Assembly (NCBI GenBank): GCA_900545815.1 | Contig: URAM01000005.1 | Location: 10,186 to 74,185, forward strand | DNA: 64,000 nucleotides | Reading direction: 5' to 3' | Origin: an uncultured Eubacteriales bacterium | GTDB lineage: Bacteria; Bacillota; Clostridia; Oscillospirales; Oscillospiraceae | Part shown: one piece after another, positions 40,403-48,527 of the stretch | Layout of the letters: every line of letters begins with the position of its first letter | Position numbering within the stretch: the stretch's first letter is position 1 | The notes under the pieces: generated by a model | What the model was told of the DNA's origin: nothing | The model's input: only the letters and a program-made list of their open reading frames with translations | The model's database searches: none | Position numbers and translations under genes: made by a program

Positions 40403-40431
40403 AGGATCCTGCTCCAATCATAAGCGTTGAA

Positions 40432-40465
40432 AAAATAGGCAGCCATTTGGCTGCCTATTTTATGA
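40432..40465 (+). terminator. Terminator after tsf
   Basis: 13- to 14-bp perfect stem AAAATAGGCAGCCA (40432-40445) / TGGCTGCCTATTTT (40448-40461), ending in T-rich sequence. GC content drops sharply beyond it. Confidence 0.85.
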
Positions 40466-40570
40466 TTTTGCATTGAGAAAAGCATCTCCATTATTTCACA
40501 ACAAGGGGAATGATGGAGATCTTTTAGATGGAATAGAATGATAGGAAAGAAAGGAGCGAGGAGAAGTTAG

Positions 40571-41512
40571 ATGACAGGAGAGAATGAAATCCTATTTTTT
40601 GAAACAGAAGATAAACAGGTTAAACTACCTGTGAATGTGGAGAATGGGTCGGTATGGTTGAATCAGAATCAAATCGCCAAGCTGTTTGATAGAGATATAA
40701 AGACAATAGGAAAATATATTAGTACTGCATTAAAGGAAGAATTGGATAACATAGAGTCAACCGTCGCAGAATTTGCGACAGTTCAAATGGAAGGAAATCG
40801 TGAAGTTGAACGAAATGTGGAATACTATAATTTGGATGTCATCATTTCCGTCGGCTATCGCATAAAATCAAAACGTGGCGTTGAATTTCGCAGATGGGCG
40901 AATTCTGTTTTAAAACAGTACATTTTAAATGGTTATGCAGTAAACGATATTCGTATCAGACAGTTAGGTGAGGTGATACGAATTATGACGCGACCCGAAA
41001 ACGAGTCAGACAGCAGACAGGTTCTTTCTGTAATCGAAAAATATAGCAGCGCATTGGATTTGTTGGATGCTTATGATCACCAAAATATGACACGGCCTGA
41101 AGGAAATCGTGCAACGTATGTCCTTTCCTATGAGGAATGTATGGATGTAATTCAAAGTATGCGATTTGGGGACGAGTCAGATTTGTTTGGGAAAGAGAAA
41201 GATGATTCTTTTAAAGGCAGTATCGGTAATATTTATCAGTCCTTTGGAGAAAGAGAGATCTATGAATCTTTGGAAGAAAAAGCGGCAAATCTGCTGTATT
41301 TTATAACGAAAAACCACAGCTTTTTCGATGGAAATAAACGAATTGCTGCGACAATGTTTCTTTATTTCCTTGATAAAAACAAGGCGTTGTTTATAGATGG
41401 ACAAAAGAAAATCGAAGATGCTGCTTTAGTAGCACTAACCATTATGATAGCAGAGTCCAGACCGGAAGAAAAAGAAATGATGATCAGCGTGGTCATGAAT
41501 TGTATGGTATAA
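40571..41512 (+). CDS. RhuM family protein fused to a Fic/Doc domain
   Basis: A 313-residue protein. Residues 1 to about 150 are RhuM-like ('VWLNQNQIAKLFDRDIKTIGKYISTALKEEL', 'YYNLDVIISVGYRIKSKRGVEFRRWANSVLKQYILNGYAVN'), a domain found in mobile-element and virulence loci. The C-terminal part is Fic/Doc: 'NHSFFDGNKRIAATMFLYFLDKN' at about 250 fits the Doc motif HxFx[ND][AG]NKR exactly. Doc enzymes phosphorylate EF-Tu. No separate antitoxin is next to it. The gene is visibly AT-rich with AGA/AAA codons, unlike its neighbours, so recent transfer is likely. AAAGGAGCGAGGAG precedes the start. Confidence 0.87.
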   Translation: MTGENEILFFETEDKQVKLPVNVENGSVWLNQNQIAKLFDRDIKTIGKYISTALKEELDNIESTVAEFATVQMEGNREVERNVEYYNLDVIISVGYRIKSKRGVEFRRWANSVLKQYILNGYAVNDIRIRQLGEVIRIMTRPENESDSRQVLSVIEKYSSALDLLDAYDHQNMTRPEGNRATYVLSYEECMDVIQSMRFGDESDLFGKEKDDSFKGSIGNIYQSFGEREIYESLEEKAANLLYFITKNHSFFDGNKRIAATMFLYFLDKNKALFIDGQKKIEDAALVALTIMIAESRPEEKEMMISVVMNCMV

Positions 41513-41592
41513 AGAATGAACTGACGGGACAGGCAACCATCTGAGGTTGTTCTATTGCGCACCTTTCAGCGGTGTCAAATCCAAAATCACTT

Positions 41593-41638
41593 GCAAGCAG
41601 CTTCTGCTCCTATTGAGCAGAAGCTGCTTGCTTTTTTT
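41593..41638 (+). terminator. Terminator after the RhuM-Fic gene
   Basis: A perfect 17-bp stem GCAAGCAGCTTCTGCTC (41593-41609) / GAGCAGAAGCTGCTTGC (41615-41631), then seven T residues. One of the strongest hairpins in the window; it would also shield the IS200 element from outside transcription. Confidence 0.9.
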
Positions 41639-41709
41639 GGCGCTTTAGCATGAAAAAACCCCCAGTTCTACTGGGGGTGGGAAAAATACTTCAGTACAAG
41701 TAGAAGAAA

Positions 41710-41776
41710 ATAACCTCCTGGCGTAAGATGGTAAAGGTTTGGCGACCGCATTACCAAGAGACGAAAAGGAGGTTAT
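41710..41776 (+). promoter_or_regulatory. Leader hairpin hiding the IS200 transposase ribosome binding site
   Basis: ATAACCTCCT (41710-41719) is the exact complement of AGGAGGTTAT (41767-41776), the ribosome binding site of tnpA. An inner stem TGGTAA (41729-41734) / TTACCA (41751-41756) closes the loop. Such sequestration of the ribosome binding site is established for Salmonella IS200. Confidence 0.75.
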
Positions 41777-41780
41777 AAAC

Positions 41781-42258
41781 ATGGGAAAAAATGAATTGAG
41801 ACATGGAGCGCACACGACATGGAGGTGCCAGTATCATCTGGTATTTGCACCGAAATTTCCGACGTAAAGCAATCTATGGAAAATTGCAAGCAGATATTGG
41901 GAAGATTCTGAGAAAATTGTGTGAAGAAAAGAACGTCGAAATTATTGAAGCAGAAGCTTGCATTGACCATGTGCATATGTTGGTGAGTATGCCTCCTCAT
42001 TTGAGTGTATCACAGTTTATGGGGTTTCTCAAGGGAAAAAGCACGCTGATGATTTTCGATCGCCACCCAAACCTGAAATACAAGTATGGCAGCCGACATT
42101 TCTGGTGCCGTGGTTATTATGTGGATACGGTAGGGAAGAACAAAAAGGTGATCGAAGAATATATCCGCAATCAGTTGAGTGAAGACGAAATGATGGATCA
42201 GATCACGATGAAAGAATACATTGACCCGTTTACGGGTAGCAAGAATAAGAAGGCATAA
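41781..42258 (+). pseudogene. tnpA: IS200 transposase TnpA, frameshifted
   Basis: From ATG 41781 (AGGAGG 8 bases upstream) the frame reads 'MGKNELRHGAHTTWRCQYHL', 'VFAPKF', then stops at 41865-41867. The following frame continues the protein from 'RRKAIYGKLQADIGKIL' to the end at 42258. One extra C in TTTCCGACG (about 41859) explains the shift; without it the protein would be about 158 residues. The HUH motif 'IDHVHMLV' and catalytic Tyr in 'KKVIEEYIRNQL' are intact. No slippery heptamer is present, so it is a disabling mutation or a sequencing error rather than a programmed shift. Confidence 0.85.
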
Positions 42259-42403
42259 AAACAGGCCGCTTTAGCGGCGGCCTGTAATGGTAATGCGGTG
42301 TCAAACTTTTCAATGCCCCTTTAGGGGTTTTGCCTGTAATGACCCTTCTAGGGTCTGTGCAAACCACTAGTTTACTAGTGGTTTTGATTTGTGGTCAGTC
42401 TGT

Positions 42404-43060
42404 TTAGAACAGAGAAGGGGAGAACACATCCTTTTTAAACGCCTCCCAAGCCTCCGGATTGGTTGCGTAATAATACGGACATAATTTACCGGTCACATCG
42501 TAGTGCCGTATCACATCATCGCTGCTCAGCCCGTACCCATCCGCTAGGTAGCGCACCAGCTTTACCAACGATTGATAGGTGGCATCGGAGAATTGACCGG
42601 ACTGGTCGGGATGGCAGCACTCAATGGAGATGGTGTCATCGTTGCGGGAGTTGGAGCAATAGGCGATTTCATTGAGGGGGATGCACTGGATGATCTTGCC
42701 GTCGATGCCGATGATGAAATGGCTGCTGGCGTAGGTGGCACCGGACTGGGCGAGACCGGCGAAGTAGCTGCGGTTGGCCTCGGCAGAGGTGTTGGGGTTG
42801 CCGGTGTAGTGGACAACCACGCCGTTGACCTGCTTCAGTGGGATCTGGGGACGGGAGTAGGGGTTCTCCGGCAGCAGATCTACTGTGATCCAGTCCTCCT
42901 CCAGCACCGGCGGCAGGGACTTGGATGAGAGCAGGTAGGGGCGGAGAAAGAGAAAGAGCACACCGGCAACAGCCAGCAGAAGGAGCAGCTTCCAGGAAAA
43001 AGTGTGGCCTTTGACCGGTCGCTTGGAGCGTTTGGAGGCGGGGGCGGAGACGGTTGGCAT
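42404..43060 (-). CDS. Membrane-anchored N-acetylmuramoyl-L-alanine amidase
   Basis: A 218-residue protein with a basic N-terminus and one membrane helix (about 24-42, 'LLLLLAVAGVLFLFLRPYLL'), followed by an Amidase_2/PGRP domain outside the cell. Zinc ligands are likely in 'GVVVHYTGNP' (His) and 'IRHYDVTGKLCPYYY' (His, Cys). 'SSHFIIGIDGKIIQCIPLNEIAYCSNSRNDDTISIECCHPD' is typical. It cleaves stem peptide from MurNAc. Its stop is only 20 bases from the IS200 right-end hairpin, so IS200 inserted just downstream of this gene. Confidence 0.9.
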   Translation of the reverse strand: MPTVSAPASKRSKRPVKGHTFSWKLLLLLAVAGVLFLFLRPYLLSSKSLPPVLEEDWITVDLLPENPYSRPQIPLKQVNGVVVHYTGNPNTSAEANRSYFAGLAQSGATYASSHFIIGIDGKIIQCIPLNEIAYCSNSRNDDTISIECCHPDQSGQFSDATYQSLVKLVRYLADGYGLSSDDVIRHYDVTGKLCPYYYATNPEAWEAFKKDVFSPSLF

Positions 43061-43193
43061 GAGGATGACCTTCTTTCTGCACGGTTCTTTTGAGTAGATT
43101 ATAGTACAAAATGGGGGAAAAGCAATAAAATTGCCATTAAAAATTCAGAATGGGGAAAGTTGACTTTGTGTGAAAAAAAATCCCCTGAACCTC

Positions 43194-43222
43194 TTTCCAA
43201 AAAGGCAAAAATAGATTAAAAT
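43194..43222 (+). promoter_or_regulatory. Promoter candidate for pyrH-frr
   Basis: TTTCCA (43194-43199), 17-base spacer, TAAAAT (43217-43222), in an AT-rich stretch 70 bases before pyrH. The -35 match is 4 of 6. Confidence 0.4.
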
Positions 43223-43291
43223 ATAAGAGATAAATTCACTCTTTTGGATACTTTTCAAATAGGTATGGAAATCGTAAAGGAGATCATCCGG

Positions 43292-44005
43292 ATGGAAGCA
43301 CCAAAATATAAACGAGTCTTATTGAAGATCAGCGGAGAAGCCCTGGCTGGCGACGAACGGCGCGGCCTGAACTTTGATGTGATTAACAAAGTGGCCGATG
43401 CCATCAAAGAATGTACCCAGCTGGGCGTCCAGGTGGGCGTTGTGGTAGGCGGCGGCAACTTCTGGCGGGGCAAGAAGGACGGCGGCGATGATATGCAGCG
43501 AGTCCGTGCTGACCACATGGGGATGCTGGCCACGGTCATCAATGCCCTGGCCGTGGCGGATGTGCTGGAGCGCAAGGAAGTGGATGTCCGTGTTCAGACC
43601 GCCATTGAGATGAAGTCCATCGCTGAGCCCTACATCCGCGCCCGTGCCGTCCGGCACCTGGAAAAGGGGCGCGTGGTCATCTTCGGCTGCGGCACCGGCA
43701 ACCCCTTCTTCTCCACCGATACTGGCGCGGTGCTCCGTGCTTCGGAGATCGATGCGGATATGATTTTGCTTGCCAAGAATGTGGATGGCGTCTACAACGC
43801 AGACCCCGCCATCGACCCCAACGCTGTGCGGTTCGATGAGATCGACTACGACACGGTGCTTGCCAAGCACCTGGAAGTTATGGACTTTACAGCCACCTCT
43901 CTGGCCATGGAATGTCAGATTCCGGTGATGCTGTTTGCATTGAAAGACCCCCAAAACATCGTGCGTGCCGTCATGGGTGAAGAAGTCGGCACCATTGTAC
44001 ACTAA
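43292..44005 (+). CDS. pyrH: Uridylate (UMP) kinase
   Basis: A 237-residue hexameric kinase converting UMP to UDP. The amino-acid-kinase fold is clear: 'YKRVLLKISGEALAGDERRGLNFDVINKVADAI', 'VGVVVGGGNFWRGKK', 'FGCGTGNPFFSTDTGAVLRASEIDADMILLAKNVDGVY' and 'VMDFTATSLAMECQIPVMLF'. The start at 43292 follows AAAGGAG; an in-frame start at 43244 adds residues unlike the family. frr follows 14 bases later, the usual pyrH-frr pair. Confidence 0.95.
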   Translation: MEAPKYKRVLLKISGEALAGDERRGLNFDVINKVADAIKECTQLGVQVGVVVGGGNFWRGKKDGGDDMQRVRADHMGMLATVINALAVADVLERKEVDVRVQTAIEMKSIAEPYIRARAVRHLEKGRVVIFGCGTGNPFFSTDTGAVLRASEIDADMILLAKNVDGVYNADPAIDPNAVRFDEIDYDTVLAKHLEVMDFTATSLAMECQIPVMLFALKDPQNIVRAVMGEEVGTIVH

Positions 44006-44019
44006 GGAGGAAACACACT

Positions 44020-44577
44020 ATGATGAAGGAATTTTTGAATGATACGGACGCTCGGATGCAGAAGACCCTGAATTCCGTCCAGGAAGATTTTGCCGCCGTC
44101 CGTGCTGGCCGTGCCAATGCGCAGGTGCTCGACCGCATCAGCGTGGAATACTATGGCACCCCCACTCCCCTGAACCAGGTGGCTACCATCGCTTCCCCCG
44201 ATCCCCGTCAGCTGACCATCCAGCCCTGGGATCAGTCCTTGCTCAAGGCCATTGAGAAGGCCATCAACACCTCCGACCTGGGTATCAATCCCCAGAACGA
44301 TGGCCGTATCATCCGCCTGAACTTCCCCCAGCTCACCGAGGAACGTCGTAAGGATCTGACCAAGCAGGTGAAGAAGTACGGCGAGAGCGGCAAGATCGCC
44401 ATCCGCAACATCCGTCGGGACGCTATGGATAAGGTCAAGGCCATGAAGAAGAAGTCTGAGATCACCGAGGACGAGGCGAAGGATTATGAAAAGGAACTCC
44501 AGAACCTGACCGACAAGCGCTGTAAGGACATTGACGTTCTCACCGCAGACAAGGAAAAGGAACTGATGAACGTGTAA
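44020..44577 (+). CDS. frr: Ribosome recycling factor
   Basis: A 185-residue tRNA-mimic that splits post-termination ribosomes with EF-G. Characteristic stretches: 'RMQKTLNSVQEDFAAVRAGRANAQVLDRISVEYYGTPTPLNQVATI', 'DLGINPQNDGRIIRLNFPQLTEERRKDL' and 'AIRNIRRDAMDKVKAMKK'. ATG 44020 or 44023; GGAGG is 10 bases upstream. A hairpin AAAACGGGATT/AATCCCGTTTT (44626-44646) lies between frr and uppS. Confidence 0.96.
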   Translation: MMKEFLNDTDARMQKTLNSVQEDFAAVRAGRANAQVLDRISVEYYGTPTPLNQVATIASPDPRQLTIQPWDQSLLKAIEKAINTSDLGINPQNDGRIIRLNFPQLTEERRKDLTKQVKKYGESGKIAIRNIRRDAMDKVKAMKKKSEITEDEAKDYEKELQNLTDKRCKDIDVLTADKEKELMNV

Positions 44578-44664
44578 GTGCTGGTTTGTCCGCACATCTA
44601 TCAAACTGGAGGAAAGAGGTCAAAACGGGATTGTCAAATCCCGTTTTGGCGTTCATAGAAGGAT

Positions 44665-45426
44665 ATGTTCCTATTTCGTAAAAACAAAAAGAAACCAACC
44701 ACCACCGCTCATCCCCAGGTGGATTTTGACCGCCTGCCCCGTCACGTTGCCATCATCATGGATGGCAACGGCCGCTGGGCCAAGAAACGGGGGATGCCCC
44801 GAACGGCCGGACACGCCGCCGGTGCGGAGACCTTCCGCACCATCGCCACCTACTGCAAGGACATCGGCTTGGATTACCTGACCGTCTACGCCTTTTCCAC
44901 GGAAAATTGGAAGCGACCCCAGGAGGAAGTGGGGGCCATTATGGGTCTGCTGCGCAAATACCTCCACGAGGCCATCGAGGAAATGGCACGGGATCACATC
45001 AAACTGGAGTTTTTTGGAGACTTGACCAGCTTGGATTCAGAGCTGTATCAGCTGTGCCAGGAGACGCGCAAGATCTCGGAAGGCTACACGGGCTTCCAGG
45101 TCAATGTGTGCCTGAACTACGGCGGTCGGGATGAGATCGTTCGGGCGGCTCGAAAGTTCGCCCAGGACTGCTTGGAAGGGAAGGCCAAGCCAGAGGAGCT
45201 GACGGAAACAGCGTTCGCCAATGACCTGTACTCCGCCGGTATCCCCGACCCGGAGCTGATCATTCGCCCCAGCGGGGAGATTCGGACTTCCAACTTCCTG
45301 CTCTGGCAGTCCGCCTACTCGGAATACTACTTTACTGACGTGCTCTGGCCGGATTTTTCTCCCGATGAGCTTTTGAAAGCGATCGCCTCCTATCAGGGGC
45401 GCTCCCGACGATTTGGAGGTGTCTAA
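44665..45426 (+). CDS. uppS: Isoprenyl transferase (undecaprenyl diphosphate synthase)
   Basis: A 253-residue cis-prenyltransferase making the C55 carrier for cell-wall synthesis. Conserved regions: 'HVAIIMDGNGRWAKKRGMPRTAGHAAGAETFRTI' (catalytic Asp), 'YLTVYAFSTENWKRP', and 'DPELIIRPSGEIRTSNFLLWQSAYSEYYFTDVLWPDF'. The basic N-terminal stretch 'MFLFRKNKKKPTT' is an extension. It is followed 3 bases later by cdsA, starting a run of lipid and isoprenoid genes. Confidence 0.95.
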   Translation: MFLFRKNKKKPTTTAHPQVDFDRLPRHVAIIMDGNGRWAKKRGMPRTAGHAAGAETFRTIATYCKDIGLDYLTVYAFSTENWKRPQEEVGAIMGLLRKYLHEAIEEMARDHIKLEFFGDLTSLDSELYQLCQETRKISEGYTGFQVNVCLNYGGRDEIVRAARKFAQDCLEGKAKPEELTETAFANDLYSAGIPDPELIIRPSGEIRTSNFLLWQSAYSEYYFTDVLWPDFSPDELLKAIASYQGRSRRFGGV

Positions 45427-45429
45427 CCT

Positions 45430-46254
45430 ATGCTGGGACGTATTATGGTTGCATTGGTGGGGATCCCACTGCTCATCGTGATCCTGTTTTTCTCACCGGT
45501 CATTGTCCTGACCGTGGCGTTCAGCGCCCTCTGTGCCATTGCCGCCTATGAGCTGCTGGGCGCTACTCAGGCAGTACACAACCGGCGCTTGGTGGTCTAT
45601 GCTGCGCTCTTTTCTGCGCTGGTGCCCCTTTGGTACTACTTCGGCTGCCGCATCGTGGGGGCTGTGGGCGGCGTGTTCGTCCTCATGCTCCTGCTCTTTG
45701 GGGAGGCCATCGCCAGCCGGCAGACCATGCAGGTGGAGGAGATGGCCATGACGGTATTCGCCGCTTTGGTGGTGCCCAGTATGCTCTCTGTGTTCGTCCT
45801 CATGGCGGACTTGGAGCACGCGCGGCTGTATATGTTCCTGCCCTTTGTCTGCGCCTTCACCAGCGACGCTTTTGCGCTGTTTGCCGGAATGCGCTTCGGC
45901 AAACACAAGCTGGCGCCCCACCTCTCCCCCAAAAAGACGGTGGAGGGCAGCGTGGGCGGCTTCCTGGGGGCAGCTCTGTGCTGTGTGCTTTATGGCCTGT
46001 TCATCAGTAAGGTGCTGGGACACGCACCGGTCTATTGGATGCTGGCTCTGTACGGTCTGCTGGGCAGTCTGGTCTCTCAGCTGGGCGACCTGTCCTTCAG
46101 CTATATCAAGCGCCAGTACGGCATCAAGGACTACGGCCACCTGTTTCGGGAACATGGCGGGGTGCTCGATCGCTTTGACAGCGTGACCTTTTGCGCACCG
46201 CTGACCTATCTGTTACTCATGATCGTACCGTTTTTTGAATATAATACCCTGTAA
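45430..46254 (+). CDS. cdsA: Phosphatidate cytidylyltransferase
   Basis: A 274-residue membrane enzyme with about eight helices that makes CDP-diacylglycerol from phosphatidate and CTP. The C-terminal signature 'SDAFALFAGMRFGKHKLAPHLSPKKTVEGSVGGFLGA' and 'GDLSFSYIKRQYGIKDYGHLFREHGGVLDRFDS' are diagnostic. It is tightly packed between uppS and dxr. Together with plsY and gpsA elsewhere in the window it supplies phospholipids. Confidence 0.94.
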   Translation: MLGRIMVALVGIPLLIVILFFSPVIVLTVAFSALCAIAAYELLGATQAVHNRRLVVYAALFSALVPLWYYFGCRIVGAVGGVFVLMLLLFGEAIASRQTMQVEEMAMTVFAALVVPSMLSVFVLMADLEHARLYMFLPFVCAFTSDAFALFAGMRFGKHKLAPHLSPKKTVEGSVGGFLGAALCCVLYGLFISKVLGHAPVYWMLALYGLLGSLVSQLGDLSFSYIKRQYGIKDYGHLFREHGGVLDRFDSVTFCAPLTYLLLMIVPFFEYNTL

Positions 46255-46272
46255 TATCAGGTGGAGGACAGT

Positions 46273-47424
46273 ATGAGAACCATATCCTTACTGGGTTCCA
46301 CAGGCTCCATCGGGCGGCAATCTCTGGACGTGATTGCCGCCTGCGGAATGTCTGTGGCTGCTGTGGCCGCCAACCGCAGCGTGGCGCAGCTGGAAGACCA
46401 GGTGCGCAAGTTCCAACCAAAGCTGGCCGTGTGCTGGGACGAGTCCGCCGCAGCGGACTTAAAGACCCGCATCGCTGACACCAGCACCCGGGTGGCCTCC
46501 GGCCGCACCGGCCTGTTAGAGGCGGCTACCCTGCCCGAAGCGGACACGGTGCTCACCGCCGTGGTGGGCATGATCGGTCTGGAGCCGACCTTGGCCGCCA
46601 TCCACGAGAAAAAACGCATCGCCCTAGCCAATAAGGAAACCCTAGTCTGTGGGGGGGAGCTGGTCATGAGCGAGTCCGCCCGCTGCGGCGCGGAGATCGT
46701 GCCGGTGGACAGTGAGCACTCCGCCATTTTCCAGTGTCTCCAGGGCAGCCGCAGCCACGGAGAAATCAAGCGGGTCATCTTGACCGCCTCCGGCGGCCCC
46801 TTCTTCGGCAAGAGTCGGGAAGAACTGAAGTACGTCACCCGTGCTGACGCCCTGAAGCACCCCAACTGGTCCATGGGCGCGAAAATCACCATCGACTCCG
46901 CCACCCTCATGAACAAGGGCTTGGAGTTCATCGAGGCCATGCGCCTGTATCGGCTCACCCCCGACCAGGTGTCCATTGCCGTCCACCCCCAGAGCATTAT
47001 CCACTCCCTGGTGGAATACCGAGACAACGCCGTTTTGGCACAGTTGGGCGTGGCGGATATGCGTTTGCCTATCCAGTACGCCCTGACCTATCCTGACCGG
47101 ACGGAGGCAGTGGCAGCAACCCTGGATCTGTTCTCCTGTCCGCCTCTGACCTTTGCCAAACCGGACTTGGACACCTTCCAGTGCTTGAAACTGGCCTTAG
47201 AAGCGGCACGGAAATCGGGCACGCCCTGCGCAGTGCTCAACGGTGCCAATGAGGCGGCGGTTGGACTGTTTTTACAGGATAAAATTGGGTTTCTGGATAT
47301 TGCTGATTTGGTGCAGTATGCCCTGGAAACCGTGCCGGAAGGCTCGGCGGATACCCTGGAACAGATCTTGACCGCCGACCACGCCGCCCGGGAAGCAGTG
47401 GCGTCCGCTTGGAGCCGTATGTAA
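46273..47424 (+). CDS. dxr: 1-deoxy-D-xylulose-5-phosphate reductoisomerase
   Basis: A 383-residue NADPH enzyme, the second step of the non-mevalonate isoprenoid pathway. Motifs: 'ISLLGSTGSIGRQSLDVI' (NADPH), 'ALANKETLVCGGELVM', 'PVDSEHSAIFQCLQG' (metal Asp/Glu), 'LTASGGPFF', 'HPNWSMGAKITIDSATLMNKGLE' and 'VHPQSIIHSLVE'. The start at 46273 has GGTGGAGG upstream; GTG 46261 is less likely. ispG, another enzyme of the pathway, lies two genes down. Confidence 0.96.
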   Translation: MRTISLLGSTGSIGRQSLDVIAACGMSVAAVAANRSVAQLEDQVRKFQPKLAVCWDESAAADLKTRIADTSTRVASGRTGLLEAATLPEADTVLTAVVGMIGLEPTLAAIHEKKRIALANKETLVCGGELVMSESARCGAEIVPVDSEHSAIFQCLQGSRSHGEIKRVILTASGGPFFGKSREELKYVTRADALKHPNWSMGAKITIDSATLMNKGLEFIEAMRLYRLTPDQVSIAVHPQSIIHSLVEYRDNAVLAQLGVADMRLPIQYALTYPDRTEAVAATLDLFSCPPLTFAKPDLDTFQCLKLALEAARKSGTPCAVLNGANEAAVGLFLQDKIGFLDIADLVQYALETVPEGSADTLEQILTADHAAREAVASAWSRM

Positions 47425-47440
47425 AAGAATGTGAGGAATT

Positions 47441-48508
47441 ATGACCAAACTCATCTATATCATCATCGCAATCGTCATCTTCGGTCTCCTCATCGCCATC
47501 CACGAGCTGGGTCACTTTCTAGTGGCCAAAGCCTGCGGCGTGAAGGTGTTGGAATTCTCCATCGGCATGGGGCCTCAGCTGTGGCATAAGGAGGGAAAGG
47601 AGACCCAATATTCCCTCCGCCTGTTCCCCATTGGCGGATTCTGCGCCATGGAAGGGGAGGACGGGGAGAGTGATGATCCGCGTGCCTTTGGCAACACCGC
47701 CGGATGGAAAAAATTCCTGGTTTTGATCGCCGGCTCTGCCTCCAATTTTATCGCCGGAATGCTCCTCATCCTCTGCCTTTTCGCCGCCTCCACTGGTTAC
47801 GTCTCCACCACCCTCAGTGGCTTCGTAGACGGCTTCCCCTGCCAGGGGGAGACGATGCTCCAGGCTGGAGATGAGATCGTTTCCATTGACGGCAGCGCTG
47901 TCCTGCTCTACAGTGACATCTCCACCCTGTTAAATCGGGGCAACGGCAAGACCCATGACATCGTGGTGCGCCGAGACGGGGAGAAGATCACGCTGAATGA
48001 CCTGCCCCTGACGCCGCGGGAATATGAGGTGGAGGGCAAAAAGGTCACCATGTATGGCCTGTACTTCCAAAGCAAGGAGGCTACCTTCGGCAGCAAGCTG
48101 CGTCTGGGACTGGCCAACAGTGTGGACTTCGTGCGGATGATTTGGTGGAGCCTGGAAGACCTGTTCACTGGCGCAGTGGGGTTCAGCGCCCTCTCCGGCC
48201 CCATCGGCATCGTAGATGCCATGGGACAGATGGCCGAGTCCGCCGATGGAGTACGGCAGGCAGTGGATAACCTGCTCTACTTCGCCGCTTTTTTGGCTAT
48301 CAACTTGGCCTTTATGAACCTGCTGCCCCTCCCCGCCTTGGACGGCGGACGGGTGTTTTTTCTGATTTTAAACGGCTTGGCAGTCCTGCTCTTTCGCAGA
48401 CGCATTCCCGCCAAATATGAAGGATACGTCCACTTCGGCGGCCTGGTGCTGCTGCTGGGCTTGATGGTCGTGGTGGCCGTCCAGGACGTCTATCGCATCA
48501 TCGGTTAG
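47441..48508 (+). CDS. rseP: Site-2 protease RseP (RIP metalloprotease)
   Basis: A 355-residue intramembrane zinc protease. The zinc motif HExxH is in 'IHELGHFLVAKACGVKVLEFSIGMGP' in the first helix, a PDZ domain lies at about 120-190 ('QAGDEIVSIDGSAV'), and the second active-site motif is 'NLLPLPALDGGRVFF' (LDG). It cleaves membrane-bound anti-sigma factors or signal-peptide remnants in relatives; the target here is unknown. Order dxr-rseP-ispG is typical of Clostridia. Confidence 0.94.
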   Translation: MTKLIYIIIAIVIFGLLIAIHELGHFLVAKACGVKVLEFSIGMGPQLWHKEGKETQYSLRLFPIGGFCAMEGEDGESDDPRAFGNTAGWKKFLVLIAGSASNFIAGMLLILCLFAASTGYVSTTLSGFVDGFPCQGETMLQAGDEIVSIDGSAVLLYSDISTLLNRGNGKTHDIVVRRDGEKITLNDLPLTPREYEVEGKKVTMYGLYFQSKEATFGSKLRLGLANSVDFVRMIWWSLEDLFTGAVGFSALSGPIGIVDAMGQMAESADGVRQAVDNLLYFAAFLAINLAFMNLLPLPALDGGRVFFLILNGLAVLLFRRRIPAKYEGYVHFGGLVLLLGLMVVVAVQDVYRIIG

Positions 48509-48527
48509 TAAAAGAGGTAGATACCAT

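Larger units (their letters stand above)
41655..42390 (+). mobile_element. IS200-type insertion sequence (IS200/IS605 family)
   Basis: About 735 bases with a single Y1 transposase. The left-end hairpin is CCCCCAGT-TCT-ACTGGGGG (41659-41677) and the right-end hairpin AAACCACTAG-TTTA-CTAGTGGTTT (42361-42384), as expected for this family, which has subterminal hairpins instead of terminal inverted repeats. Between gene and right end there are further hairpins: ACAGGCCGC/GCGGCCTGT, CCCCTTTAGGGG and GACCCTTCTAGGGTC. A 12-bp inverted repeat ACCGCATTACCA (41745) / TGGTAATGCGGT (42287) flanks the gene. Exact ends cannot be set without a comparison. Confidence 0.8.

Noticed and set aside
41855..41870. 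Programmed ribosomal frameshift in tnpA
   Set aside because: IS200 transposases are normally read in one frame, and there is no slippery heptamer or stimulatory structure at the site.
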